Assembly: GCA_910588955.1 (NCBI GenBank)
Contig: CAJURQ010000006.1
Location: 1 to 44,848 of the forward strand
Length of the DNA: 44,848 nucleotides
Reading direction: 5' to 3'
From: an uncultured Lachnospiraceae bacterium
GTDB lineage: Bacteria; Bacillota; Clostridia; Lachnospirales; Lachnospiraceae
A program made the position numbers and the translations under genes. The notes under the pieces were generated by a model. It searched no databases. It saw only the letters and a program-made list of their open reading frames with translations, and was not told the DNA's origin. Positions within the stretch are counted from its first letter, which is position 1; the number at the start of each line of letters is the position of its first letter. Of this stretch, positions 1 through 8,526 are shown in pieces.

Positions 1-139
1 CAGGTCATGTAGAATTTACCGTTTCATATGGAAGTTAGTTTTACAATTCAGGTTTTGTACTCCCTCACCCCGCCTCGCCACCTGCCCTGACAAAATTTAC
101 GCAAATTATACCATATTTTCTACAATCCATGCTTTTTGC

Positions 140-169
140 TTGACACCCCGATACTATATATAGTATTTT
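140..169 (+). promoter_or_regulatory. Probable promoter of the GGDEF gene with a palindrome in the spacer
   Basis: A consensus -35 TTGACA (140-145) is followed after 18 bases by TATTTT (164-169). The spacer and -10 are occupied by a perfect 16-bp palindrome, ATACTATATATAGTAT (151-166), which would let a bound dimer block RNA polymerase. The 140 bases to the left hold no recognisable gene. The promoter is inferred from consensus only; the palindrome could partly reflect AT-richness. Confidence 0.5.
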
Positions 170-241
170 ATGAAAGATTTCAACAGATATGCTATATAGT
201 TATGTAAACCAGCATGTCATTTGACAGCAAAGGAGAAGTCC

Positions 242-2146
242 ATGCAGACTCTTAGAAATATAATCAGCCGCTATATGCGCTCTGTCACATTCGTTCTCGT
301 GGTCGTTCTTTTGGCATTGATCCTGTGCCTTCAGATTATGAGCGAACACAAACAGGCGTATCAGACCGCCACGGAAACCTTTTCCCAGATCGAACAGCTT
401 CTGGAAAAAAACCGGGAGGAGCTTTCCGAAACCAAGGAGGCATACCGGCAGACATGCCTGCACAACGCGGAGGCAATCGCCTATATTATAGAATACAATC
501 CTTCCATCTTAGACAGCGTGGCGGAATTAAGACAGCTCGCCGAGATGATGGAGGTGGACGAAATCCATATTTTTGACACCACCGGGCGCATCTATGCGGG
601 AACACACCCGGAATACTATGACTTTACCTTTGACTCCGGGGAACAGATGAACTTTTTCAAGCCCATGCTCACGGACAAATCACTGCGTCTGGTTCAGGAT
701 ATCACACCCAACACGGCGGAGGCGAAACTGATGCAGTACTCCGCCCTCTGGAGCGGGAGCGGCGCGTTTATCGTCCAGATAGGCATGGAGCCGGTCAATG
801 TGATGAAGGCAACCGAGAAAAATGAGCTTTCTTACCTTTTTTCCCTGTTCCGCGTCAATCCCGATGCCAGCTATTACGCCGTGGAGAGGGAAACCGGCGA
901 GATTGTCGGTTCCACCGACCTGTCCTGCGTCGGCAGAAACCTTACGGAGATCGGATTAAGCCTTAGCGCCGTCTCGGCGGACAGGGAGGGGTTCCATGCC
1001 AATGTGAACGGCGAGGAATCCTACTGCGTGTTTGTGGAGTATCAAGGCAATTATATCGGACGCGTCCTTGCAAGACGTGACTTGTACGAACGCATCCCTA
1101 CCATAACGATCGGGCTTGCCTTCTGCCTGATCACCATCGCGATCATTCTTTTTCAGGTGGTCACCCGGTATATGAACCAGTATGTGGTGGGCGGCATCCA
1201 CAGCGTCAACGAAAAGCTGCACAGCATCGCGCAGGGCAATCTGGACGAATTGATCGACATCCGGACGAGCGTGGAGTTCTCAGAGCTGAGCGGCTATATC
1301 AACCGGATGAAACAAAGCCTTCTGGACAACACGCAGAAAATGTCCTACGTTTTGAGTAAGACGAACATGTATATCGGCATCTACGAATATAACCGCCATA
1401 TGAAGAGGGTGCGGATTACCCAGCATGTTCCACGCATCCTCTGTCTGAAACCGGGCGAAACCGACAAGCTGGCTTCGGACTACAGGCAGTTTCGTTCATT
1501 CATCACCGACCTGCGCAAAAATCCCGTTGACGGCGAAACCAATATATTCTCCCTGAGAGATCATTATGTCAAATTGGAGGAACTGAATAAGGATGACGAG
1601 ATTTTCGGCGTAGTCATCGATGTGACGGAGGAAATCAGTAAACGCCTGCAGATCGAAGCCGAGCGGGACTACGATCCACTGACCGGGCTTTACAACCGCC
1701 GCGGGTTGGAGATCCGTCTTGCCGCCTTGCTTGACGAGCCGGAAGCGCTCGGCTGCAGCGCGGTTGTCATGATTGACGCGGATAATCTGAAGACAATCAA
1801 CGACACCTACGGTCACGACGCAGGCGACGTCTACTTAAAGGAAATTGCCGCCCTGTTCCGGGATTTTGGTTCCAAGGACTGCGTGTCCGCAAGATTCGGC
1901 GGCGACGAATTTATATTGTTCCTGTATCACTACGACAGCGGGCAGGAGCTGGCGGATACGATCGCCCTTCTGTCTGACCTGCAGAACAGCCGGTTCGCGG
2001 ACTTAAACGACGAGGTGCGCGTGCCGATCCGTTTCTCCTTCGGTTCCAGTCTGACCGAGCATCTGGTTGACTATGAAAAGCTGCTGAAGGAGGCGGATGA
2101 GAGGATGTATGAAAATAAAAGGGAGCGGAAGGAGTCAGGGATATAA
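242..2146 (+). CDS. Membrane-bound diguanylate cyclase (sensor-HAMP-GGDEF)
   Basis: Predicted to make cyclic di-GMP from two GTP at the membrane in response to an external signal. The 634-residue protein has a membrane segment at about 14-34, a roughly 245-residue extracytoplasmic region resembling a Cache-type sensor, a second membrane segment at about 284-308, a HAMP-like linker, a PAS-like stretch and a C-terminal GGDEF domain that opens with DPLTGLYNRRG. The signature GGDEF is intact at 553-557. The product-inhibition RxxD motif expected five residues upstream is absent (SKDC is there instead), so feedback inhibition may be missing. The ATG at 242 was chosen over an in-frame TTG at 221 because AAAGGAG lies just before it. 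The gene stands alone, convergent with the sugar permease operon. The sensed ligand is unknown. Confidence 0.93.
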   Translation: MQTLRNIISRYMRSVTFVLVVVLLALILCLQIMSEHKQAYQTATETFSQIEQLLEKNREELSETKEAYRQTCLHNAEAIAYIIEYNPSILDSVAELRQLAEMMEVDEIHIFDTTGRIYAGTHPEYYDFTFDSGEQMNFFKPMLTDKSLRLVQDITPNTAEAKLMQYSALWSGSGAFIVQIGMEPVNVMKATEKNELSYLFSLFRVNPDASYYAVERETGEIVGSTDLSCVGRNLTEIGLSLSAVSADREGFHANVNGEESYCVFVEYQGNYIGRVLARRDLYERIPTITIGLAFCLITIAIILFQVVTRYMNQYVVGGIHSVNEKLHSIAQGNLDELIDIRTSVEFSELSGYINRMKQSLLDNTQKMSYVLSKTNMYIGIYEYNRHMKRVRITQHVPRILCLKPGETDKLASDYRQFRSFITDLRKNPVDGETNIFSLRDHYVKLEELNKDDEIFGVVIDVTEEISKRLQIEAERDYDPLTGLYNRRGLEIRLAALLDEPEALGCSAVVMIDADNLKTINDTYGHDAGDVYLKEIAALFRDFGSKDCVSARFGGDEFILFLYHYDSGQELADTIALLSDLQNSRFADLNDEVRVPIRFSFGSSLTEHLVDYEKLLKEADERMYENKRERKESGI

Positions 2147-2219
2147 CCCCTGCCCCGCCCGCTTCGCCATCGCAGCCTTTCCTGCCTATAACAGGATTAT
2201 TTGGAATAAAAACTCCGTA

Positions 2220-3062
2220 TTATCCCTTAATACCTGTGGAAGCGATTCCTTCCACATAGTATTTCTGCAAGAATACAAACATGAGGAGCATAGGAATTGC
2301 CGAAATAGTCAAAGACGCCATAATCGGTCCGTAATTAATCGGTTTAGAACCGAAAAAAGTCTGAATCGCAAGCTGTACCGTTCTCTTTTCCTCCCCTGTC
2401 ACTACAAGCAGAGGCCACATAAAATCATTCCAGTGCGCTACGAAGTCCAAAATCAGGATGGTTGCATACACAGTTCCGGAGATCGGTACGACAACCCGGA
2501 AAAATGTTTTAATCGGTCCGCATCCGTCGATCTTTGCCGCCTCCAGCAAATCATTGGGAATGTCCAGAAAAAACTGCCTGAACATGTAGATACTGAAACA
2601 CTTTGCAACAAAGGGAACAATCAGGGACGCCCATGTATTGATCCAACCCAGATCCGCCATCTCACGGTACATAGGCAGCATAATCGCTTCCGCCGGAAAT
2701 ACCATCAGGCTGATTACCAGCGTCAAAAGTGCATCTTTCCCTTTAAACTCAAATTTCGCAAGCGCATAACCGCACAGGGAGTTGACAAACAAATCCAGTA
2801 CGATAATAACCATCACATAAAACAGACTGTTAAAAATAAATTTCCACATGTCAATCCGACTGAACACTTCCTTGTAATTCGCCAGCGAAGCAGCTTTCGG
2901 TATAAAAGTCGAGATCGAATTGAGACCCTTAAAAATTTCCGCCTCCGGCTTCAGCGATGCTGCAATCATCCATATTAAGGGTGATACAAATATCAATGCA
3001 ATAATCGTATTTCCAATATAAAAGGCAAGACTGCCTATCTGCTTTCTTTGTTTCTGTGTCAT
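2220..3062 (-). CDS. Carbohydrate ABC transporter permease, MalG-type (CUT1)
   Basis: One of two membrane subunits of a CUT1 sugar importer. The 280-residue protein shows about six hydrophobic segments and the family's cytoplasmic EAA loop (EAAKIDGCGPIKTFFRVVVP), which docks on the ATPase subunit. It is the last gene of the fructan operon, 31 bases behind the partner permease. The ATG at 3062 is preferred over one at 3089 because AAAGGAG sits seven bases before it. No ATPase gene is present nearby; CUT1 systems in Firmicutes commonly share a housekeeping MsmK-like ATPase, which is inferred here. Confidence 0.93.
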   Translation of the reverse strand: MTQKQRKQIGSLAFYIGNTIIALIFVSPLIWMIAASLKPEAEIFKGLNSISTFIPKAASLANYKEVFSRIDMWKFIFNSLFYVMVIIVLDLFVNSLCGYALAKFEFKGKDALLTLVISLMVFPAEAIMLPMYREMADLGWINTWASLIVPFVAKCFSIYMFRQFFLDIPNDLLEAAKIDGCGPIKTFFRVVVPISGTVYATILILDFVAHWNDFMWPLLVVTGEEKRTVQLAIQTFFGSKPINYGPIMASLTISAIPMLLMFVFLQKYYVEGIASTGIKG

Positions 3063-3093
3063 AATGACGCTCCTTTCCTTCCTCTTCACACTA

Positions 3094-3978
3094 TTAATCC
3101 GCCTTAATAATCTTTTTCATTCCGATTGACAGAGAAATCACGATAACAAAGAACACCGCCGCCACAGCGCAGGCATAACCGAAGTTCCTCTTCTGGAATC
3201 CCTGCTCGTACACATAATACACAAGCGTTCTCGTCGCATTCTGAGGACCGCCCTTGGTCATGACATAGGGCTGTGTGAAAAGCTTCATCGCCTGGATAAC
3301 CGTAATCATAATGACATAGGAGATCACATTCTTAAGTCCCGGCAGCGTCACATAAAGAAAGCTTTTGATCTTACCGGCTCCATCGATGGAAGCCGCCTCA
3401 TACTGGTCCTTAGGGATTCCTTGCAGTCCTGCAAGAAATATCATCATCTGGTAACCAGCCCCCTGCCACGCCGACATGAAAATAATGGAGTTCATCGCCG
3501 TCTTCGGGTCGTTTAAGAAACCGCACGGCTCCATTCCCAGATTGACCAGCAATGCATTCAGAAGACCGCTGCTCGGATTGGAGTTGTACAGAACCGTCCA
3601 GAGTATCGCCACTACAACCATGGATGTAACCTGCGGGCTGAAATAGGCGGCGCGGAAGATCGAGACGCCTTTCCTCCTCGACGAAATCAGAAGTGCCAGC
3701 GCCAGTGCAAGCACCGTCTGAAACGGAACAACCAAAACCGTAAATTGCAGCGTATTTTTCACCGCAATCCAAAAATCTTTATCCTGAAAGAGTTCTATGA
3801 AATTATTCAGTCCGCAGAACTTGATTCTGTCGGGACGCATAATGTTATAGTCCGTAAAGGCATATCTGACAGTCTGCAGCGCCGGATAGAGCAGGAACGC
3901 CGCCAGCAGGACGACTGCAGGAATGATAAAGAGATATGCCGCTTTTCTCTCACTTTTTTTGTTAACCGATACTTGCAT
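3094..3978 (-). CDS. Carbohydrate ABC transporter permease, MalF-type (CUT1)
   Basis: First of the two permease subunits. The 294-residue protein starts with a basic cytoplasmic tail (NKKSERKAAYLF), then has six hydrophobic segments and an EAA loop (EAASIDGAGKIKSFLYVTLPG). It lies 32 bases downstream of the binding-protein gene and has a strong AAGGAGG site before its ATG. With the MalG-type partner it should form the pore through which the oligosaccharide captured by the lipoprotein enters the cell. The substrate is inferred to be a fructan or sucrose from the neighbouring GH32 enzyme. Confidence 0.93.
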   Translation of the reverse strand: MQVSVNKKSERKAAYLFIIPAVVLLAAFLLYPALQTVRYAFTDYNIMRPDRIKFCGLNNFIELFQDKDFWIAVKNTLQFTVLVVPFQTVLALALALLISSRRKGVSIFRAAYFSPQVTSMVVVAILWTVLYNSNPSSGLLNALLVNLGMEPCGFLNDPKTAMNSIIFMSAWQGAGYQMMIFLAGLQGIPKDQYEAASIDGAGKIKSFLYVTLPGLKNVISYVIMITVIQAMKLFTQPYVMTKGGPQNATRTLVYYVYEQGFQKRNFGYACAVAAVFFVIVISLSIGMKKIIKAD

Positions 3979-4010
3979 AATGACCCCTCCTTGTTTTCCT
4001 TCCGCGCGCT

Positions 4011-5300
4011 TTACTCCTGCGCATAATATTTGTTGTAATCCTTATCTGTTGCCGCCGCAGCTGCATCCAGCGCCTCCTTTGCGTCAACGCCCGTAAAGAT
4101 ATTCAGCATCGCCTCAGAAAACTCCGCCGACAGGACGCTGTAGGAGGGCGTTCTCGGACGGGGATGACCCGTCTCCATAAGCTGTTCCTTAAAAAGGGAT
4201 CGGGGATATTCGTTGTACTCTGTCAGCACGTCATAGCTCGACTTCCTCGTGGGCGGCTTGGAGATCGCCTGCGCGTAAGTCGCCACATTTTCCTCGGAAA
4301 ACAGGAAACGCATCACCTCCTTGACTGCGTCCATGTCCTGTGTGTTTTTCGTCACGGAAGCCGCCCAGTCTCCTGTGGGGGATGTCAGGATGCCGTTCTC
4401 AGCTACCGGGAAATACGTCACACCCCAGTTTAAATCCGGGTAGTCGTTCTCCAGTGTCGCCACTTCCCACGAGCCGCCTAACATTGTTGCCGCCCTCTCG
4501 TTGTGAAACTCCTTCTGGATCGGGTCGATGTTGGCGTAGCCGCCCTGAATCAGGCTGTTTAAAAACTCCGCCGCCTCTACCCCCTCCGGGCTGTTGATAT
4601 AGCCGTCCGCCTGACTGCCGTCCGCGCTCACCAGGTCGGTGCCGTTCGATATCCAGAACTGCTCCAGAACATAGGGAAGACCTTCCCCCTTATCCATGAT
4701 AATGTTCGTGCCGACCACGCCGTCCTTCGTCAGTCTTTTCGCCGCGTCATAAAATTCCTGCCATGTCCACGCCTCCTCCTTCGACTCCGGCACGCGTATA
4801 CCCGCCTCCGCAAGCATATCCGCATTGTAATACAGCGCCACCGAACTCTCCGTCGCGCTCACGGCATAGATTTTGCCGTCATATGTATTCTGCTGTCTGG
4901 ATGAATCCAGAAAATCCTCCCATTCCGCCTCCGTAAACAGATCGTCCAGCGGAAGGGTAATTTCATTCGCCGCATAGACAGATACCGTCGGACCGTCCAC
5001 GAAGAGAATATCCGGCAGGTCGTTTGAGGTGATCGCCGCATTGATCTTATCCTCGTAGGCGTAGGAATCCGCCCTCACGATCGCCTCCCTCTGCAGATGG
5101 ATTTTCCCTTTATGCGCCTGATTGAACGCTTCTATTTTTTCCACCCACCACTCTTCGATTGCCGGCTCATCCGTCGGGCTCCACACTGTGATAACCGACT
5201 CCCCCGCCTCATTGACCCGCTCCTTCGTCTGTCCGCATCCCACGCACAGACCGACGACCGTCATAGCCGCAAACACAGCCCCAATCACTCTCTTCCTCAT
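4011..5300 (-). CDS. Extracellular sugar-binding lipoprotein of the ABC importer
   Basis: This 429-residue family 1 solute-binding protein captures the sugar outside the cell and delivers it to the two permeases. It starts with a lipoprotein signal peptide (MRKRVIGAVFAAMTVVGLCVGC); Cys22 is the likely lipidation site, although the -3 residue is Cys rather than the usual Leu. The mature part has family features such as ITVWSP, the LPDILFVDGPT region and GDWAASVTK. An RBS (AAAGGAG) precedes the ATG. The 148-base gap to the upstream GH32 gene holds a double hairpin element that could protect the downstream mRNA, fitting the high protein level usually needed for binding proteins. Confidence 0.93.
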   Translation of the reverse strand: MRKRVIGAVFAAMTVVGLCVGCGQTKERVNEAGESVITVWSPTDEPAIEEWWVEKIEAFNQAHKGKIHLQREAIVRADSYAYEDKINAAITSNDLPDILFVDGPTVSVYAANEITLPLDDLFTEAEWEDFLDSSRQQNTYDGKIYAVSATESSVALYYNADMLAEAGIRVPESKEEAWTWQEFYDAAKRLTKDGVVGTNIIMDKGEGLPYVLEQFWISNGTDLVSADGSQADGYINSPEGVEAAEFLNSLIQGGYANIDPIQKEFHNERAATMLGGSWEVATLENDYPDLNWGVTYFPVAENGILTSPTGDWAASVTKNTQDMDAVKEVMRFLFSEENVATYAQAISKPPTRKSSYDVLTEYNEYPRSLFKEQLMETGHPRPRTPSYSVLSAEFSEAMLNIFTGVDAKEALDAAAAATDKDYNKYYAQE

Positions 5301-5343
5301 TTTGACCGCTCCTTTCTTCTTGATACAACCTCACATTTCATAC

Positions 5344-5446
5344 GGAGAATGCCGCTTTTCAGGCATTCTCCTACGCGAAACTTAGTGCTTCTTGGCGTCC
5401 CGCCCTATGGCGGGATGTCTTTAGAAGCACTTTTCGCGTTTCACAC
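5344..5446 (-). repeat. Two-hairpin dispersed element, copy 1
   Basis: Two adjacent inverted repeats fill the gap between the GH32 stop codon and the binding-protein gene. The first has perfect 10-bp arms GGAGAATGCC / GGCATTCTCC (5344-5371). The second is longer, with arms around CGCGAAA-TTAGTGCTTCT and AGAAGCAC-TTTTCGCG (about 5374-5438) enclosing an inner CCCGCC / GGCGGGA stem. A second copy is at 21116-21210 and a collapsed one at 40753-40780. Bases differ between copies while arms stay complementary. Possible roles are mRNA stabilisation or processing; no T-run suggests a simple terminator. Confidence 0.75.
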
Positions 5447-5448
5447 TT

Positions 5449-7122
5449 TTACCAGATGGATTTCATGCCGACTGCCTCCGCCCACACAACGTTTTCCGGC
5501 GTTTCGGCGTCAAGCGCAAAGCACCCGGCTGCGGAACCGCTGTAAAACACCTTTGTGCCTACCGCCTCTCCCCCGTTGACATAGACTTCCGCCACCCGTC
5601 TGTCCATATAGATCTCCAGCTCCCTGACTTCCTCCACATCCGCCTTGAAACAGATGCCCTCACTTTTGACTCCTTTGGTCACAATCCGCAGACCTTCCTC
5701 TTCATTTACGAGGGAAATCGACCTTTCCCCATCTTCTCCGAGCAGGATGGTAAAGAACGTGTTCTCCGAAAACCCGATTCTGACCCGGTACGCATTGCCC
5801 TCTATCCCGGTAAGGCTGATATTCTCCCCTTTTCCCACGTAGAGCGTTTTTCCCTTAAGCGCCCGGATTTCCCGCACAGGCATCATGTACAGCTTTCCGT
5901 CCCTGACATGAAGTTCCCTCGGAATTGTCATACTGCCGTATGCGCCGTTTTCACACGGCACATGCTCCCCATAAAAATCGGAAATCCAGCCGATGCTGAT
6001 CCGCCTGCCCTGATGTGCAAAGCTCTGCATGGCGTAACAGTTGCTTCCAAAGTCAAACCAGCCGTCGTTTTCCACCGCAAATTCGCCGTCCCTGAAGGTT
6101 CCCGTGTAATATCTGCACATCTGGTATCTGCCGCATTCGTCGTAATGCTCCATCCATGCGCCCGTCGCCACATAGGTACCGTCCAGCTCCATAAAATCCG
6201 GGCACTCGAAGCAGCGTTTCACCCTCTTCTCCACAAGCAGCGGATGCGCGTACTCCCACTTTTCTCCATCCGCGGACTCATATAAAAGGATTGCGCCCTG
6301 CCCCGCTATGGCGCTTCCAAGCACCATGTACCAGCGGTCCCCGACCCGCAGCACTTTGGGATCCCTGAAATCGAAGGACGCCCCTTCCGGCGGCTGTCCG
6401 ATCACGCACGTTTCCTCCGAAAAATGAATCATGTCACGGCTGTGCATCATCCACTGTTGTTCCACGGTATCCTCGCCGTCCTGCAGCGGTCCCTTATGTC
6501 TGGTCAGATAAAAGACAACCTCCTCATCGGAAGCCACCGCACAGCCGGAAAAAGCGCCGCCCTTCACGCTCTCCTGATTTTCCAGAATTTCTTCCTGCGG
6601 GGCGAGCACAACAGGGAGGTGCGTCCAGTGCACCAGATCCCGGCTGACCGCATGCCCCCAGTACATATTTGACCACCGCTGCTCATGAGGGTTAAACTGG
6701 TAGAACATATGGTAGTATCCCTGAAACCAACACAGACCGTTCGGGTCGTTGATCCAGTTTTTCCACGGTGAAAAATGGTAGGTCTCACGGGTCGATCCGT
6801 CGTACCATGCCGTCTGACCGGCTATGTAAAAGCTGCCATCCGCCTGATCCTTCTCCAGATAGCACACCCCTGTCTCCAGCAGATCCTTACTGCCGCTCAG
6901 ATAGCTAAGCGACACCTCGCAGTCCTCGCCGGTTATTTCATAATCCGTATCTTCTTTCAATGGAATTTTCAACCATGCAAAGTAGTTTTTGCCCGCCAGC
7001 TTCTCCACCATTGTCTGGGAACCGTCGGCATTCCCGGACAGAACCCGGATTTTGCCGCCTTCGGCAAGCTGCCTCGCAAAAATCTCCAAACATGTATATT
7101 TCGCAGAATTTACTTTTTTCAT
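5449..7122 (-). CDS. GH32 beta-fructosidase (sucrose / fructo-oligosaccharide hydrolase)
   Basis: Hydrolyses beta-fructosyl links in sucrose or short fructans. The three GH32 signatures are present: WINDPNG with nucleophile Asp126, RDP at 253-255 (transition-state Asp254) and FECPDF with acid/base Glu306. A C-terminal beta-sandwich follows (for example VRELEIYMDRRVAEVYVNGGE). There is no signal peptide, so it should act in the cytoplasm on sugar brought in by the adjacent importer. The first 115 or so residues before the catalytic motif are longer than in minimal invertases and may be a small accessory beta domain. It is the first gene of the operon, directly downstream of two LacI-type operators. 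Start supported by AAAGGATG before the ATG. Confidence 0.95.
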   Translation of the reverse strand: MKKVNSAKYTCLEIFARQLAEGGKIRVLSGNADGSQTMVEKLAGKNYFAWLKIPLKEDTDYEITGEDCEVSLSYLSGSKDLLETGVCYLEKDQADGSFYIAGQTAWYDGSTRETYHFSPWKNWINDPNGLCWFQGYYHMFYQFNPHEQRWSNMYWGHAVSRDLVHWTHLPVVLAPQEEILENQESVKGGAFSGCAVASDEEVVFYLTRHKGPLQDGEDTVEQQWMMHSRDMIHFSEETCVIGQPPEGASFDFRDPKVLRVGDRWYMVLGSAIAGQGAILLYESADGEKWEYAHPLLVEKRVKRCFECPDFMELDGTYVATGAWMEHYDECGRYQMCRYYTGTFRDGEFAVENDGWFDFGSNCYAMQSFAHQGRRISIGWISDFYGEHVPCENGAYGSMTIPRELHVRDGKLYMMPVREIRALKGKTLYVGKGENISLTGIEGNAYRVRIGFSENTFFTILLGEDGERSISLVNEEEGLRIVTKGVKSEGICFKADVEEVRELEIYMDRRVAEVYVNGGEAVGTKVFYSGSAAGCFALDAETPENVVWAEAVGMKSIW

Positions 7123-7165
7123 TTCTCATCCTTTCTTATCTTCTAAAATGTGTAACACACGCCAC

Positions 7166-7184
7166 ATTTATAGAACCGTTTCCA
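7166..7184 (-). promoter_or_regulatory. Putative LacI-family operator next to a -10 of the GH32 operon
   Basis: On the minus strand TGGAAACGGTTCTA (7184-7171) is a near-palindrome with the central CG typical of LacI/CcpA-type operators, immediately before TATAAA (7171-7166), a plausible -10. No good -35 was found at the right distance, so the promoter is weak or activator-dependent. The 320-base intergenic stretch 7123-7442 holds this site, a second operator at 7251-7264 and a possible lacI terminator, but no gene. Confidence 0.5.
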
Positions 7185-7250
7185 TACGCAAATTCCTTTA
7201 TTATTATTTTGTTTTACTTCTTTTATTTTCCTATATAATTCAATTTTTAA

Positions 7251-7264
7251 TGGAACCCGTTCCA
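7251..7264. promoter_or_regulatory. Second putative LacI-family operator
   Basis: TGGAACCCGTTCCA has perfect 6-bp inverted arms (TGGAAC / GTTCCA) around two C residues. Its centre is exactly 80 bp from the centre of the site at 7171-7184, consistent with cooperative or looping repression by the regulator encoded just upstream. Binding by that regulator, or by a global CcpA-type protein, is inferred from the sequence form. Confidence 0.55.
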
Positions 7265-7331
7265 CATTTATGATTATATTTCTGTTCCATCTGTTTGTCA
7301 ATTGCCCCATCACATTTTTTACCCTATACAC

Positions 7332-7373
7332 AAAAAAGCAGGGAATGTTTTTGTACACATTGCACAGCCCCTG
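7332..7373 (-). terminator. Possible terminator of the lacI-type gene
   Basis: On the minus strand, CAGGG and AATGT pair with ACATT and CCCTG to make an imperfect, bulged stem-loop that is followed by CTTTTTT. It lies 70 bases after the regulator's stop codon. The bulge makes it a weak candidate. Confidence 0.35.
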
Positions 7374-7442
7374 TTTTTCCTTTTTCATTTGTTCCCGACA
7401 ACAAACATTTTCTGCTGTCTCACGGCAGCGACCTGCCAGCCG

Positions 7443-8429
7443 TCAGTCTGTACACTTTGTCGTTCCTCCACAGCAGATCTCCACATTCAAAATCTGCCTG
7501 TGAAGAATGTCTCTCCGCTGCTCGATCTGATCGAGGAGTGTACTCACCGACACCTCCGCCAGCAGCGGTGTATTCTGCCGGATCGCAGTAACCTGCGGAT
7601 ATACCATCTGCGTCACGCTCGTAGCATCGAACCCAATCAGGCTGATGTCCTCCGGAATCTGCATCCCTCTTTTTCTTGCCGCGTTCATACATGCCACGAC
7701 ACCTAAATCCCCCGAAAATATCCCATCAACATTCGGATATTCGTCCATAAGCCTGTCCGCCGCTTCGCAGAACGCCTCCCAGCCGAAGACATTCCAGTCC
7801 ATAGATACCGTTCTCACTTTCACCCCATGCTCTTCGAGTGTCCTCTGAAACGCTGTATGCCGCTCGTTTGCCAGAATATGCGGAGACACACCGGCAATCT
7901 GTATCACATCCCTGCGTCCGTCGCGAATCATCAGTTCTGCCGCCATTCTTCCTCCCATGGCATGATCACTTCCAACAATCGGTATCTTGGGACCAAAGTC
8001 ACGATCAATGGAAACGATCGGCTTCTCATGACTCAAATACTCTTCGCCGTCAAGACAATGTGAACCCGTAATAATCCCATCCACAATATTGCGTTCCAGC
8101 ATATCCAGATATTCCCGTTCCCTGTCGCTGACTCCCACCGCATTGCAGACCATCGTTTTATAGCCCTGCGCATACAGCTGCATCTCTATATTTTTGACCA
8201 AGCTCGAAAAGAAGGGATGATCTAAATCAGGCACAATCACCCCCACAATTCCGCTTTTGTTGCGAAAAAGATTCCGTGCCAGTTCATTCGGCGTATAATT
8301 CAGCCTCTGTACCGCTTTTTCTATTTTCTTTTTTGTTTCCGGCGAGACATAACCGGTATTGTTGATCGCCCGTGACACTGTCCCAACGCCAACTCCAGCT
8401 TCCTTCGCCACATCCCTGATACTTGCCAT
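7443..8429 (-). CDS. LacI-family transcriptional regulator of the fructan operon
   Basis: A 328-residue LacI/GalR protein. The N-terminal helix-turn-helix reads SIRDVAKEAGVGVGTVSRAI, followed by the hinge (NYTPNELARNL) and a periplasmic-binding-protein-like sugar-sensing domain (GIVGVIVPDLDHPFF; later DGIFSGDLGVVACMNAARKRG). It should repress the downstream GH32-importer genes until a sugar or sugar phosphate binds. Two palindromes of the right form lie between it and the GH32 gene. The gene is co-oriented with its target rather than divergent, so autoregulation is possible but no operator was seen upstream of it. Confidence 0.93.
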   Translation of the reverse strand: MASIRDVAKEAGVGVGTVSRAINNTGYVSPETKKKIEKAVQRLNYTPNELARNLFRNKSGIVGVIVPDLDHPFFSSLVKNIEMQLYAQGYKTMVCNAVGVSDREREYLDMLERNIVDGIITGSHCLDGEEYLSHEKPIVSIDRDFGPKIPIVGSDHAMGGRMAAELMIRDGRRDVIQIAGVSPHILANERHTAFQRTLEEHGVKVRTVSMDWNVFGWEAFCEAADRLMDEYPNVDGIFSGDLGVVACMNAARKRGMQIPEDISLIGFDATSVTQMVYPQVTAIRQNTPLLAEVSVSTLLDQIEQRRDILHRQILNVEICCGGTTKCTD

Positions 8430-8526
8430 GCCTCTTGCTCCTCGTCCCGTTTTACCCCTTACCTGTCAGTCCACCGCCAACTCTCCCCAAATGACAATTT
8501 ACTGCTCTCATCGTCACCGCAAAGAA

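Noticed and set aside
2097..2978. Plus-strand open frame of 293 codons opposite the MalG-type permease
   Set aside because: Shadow of the permease gene; no RBS or domain, and it would overlap the end of the GGDEF gene.
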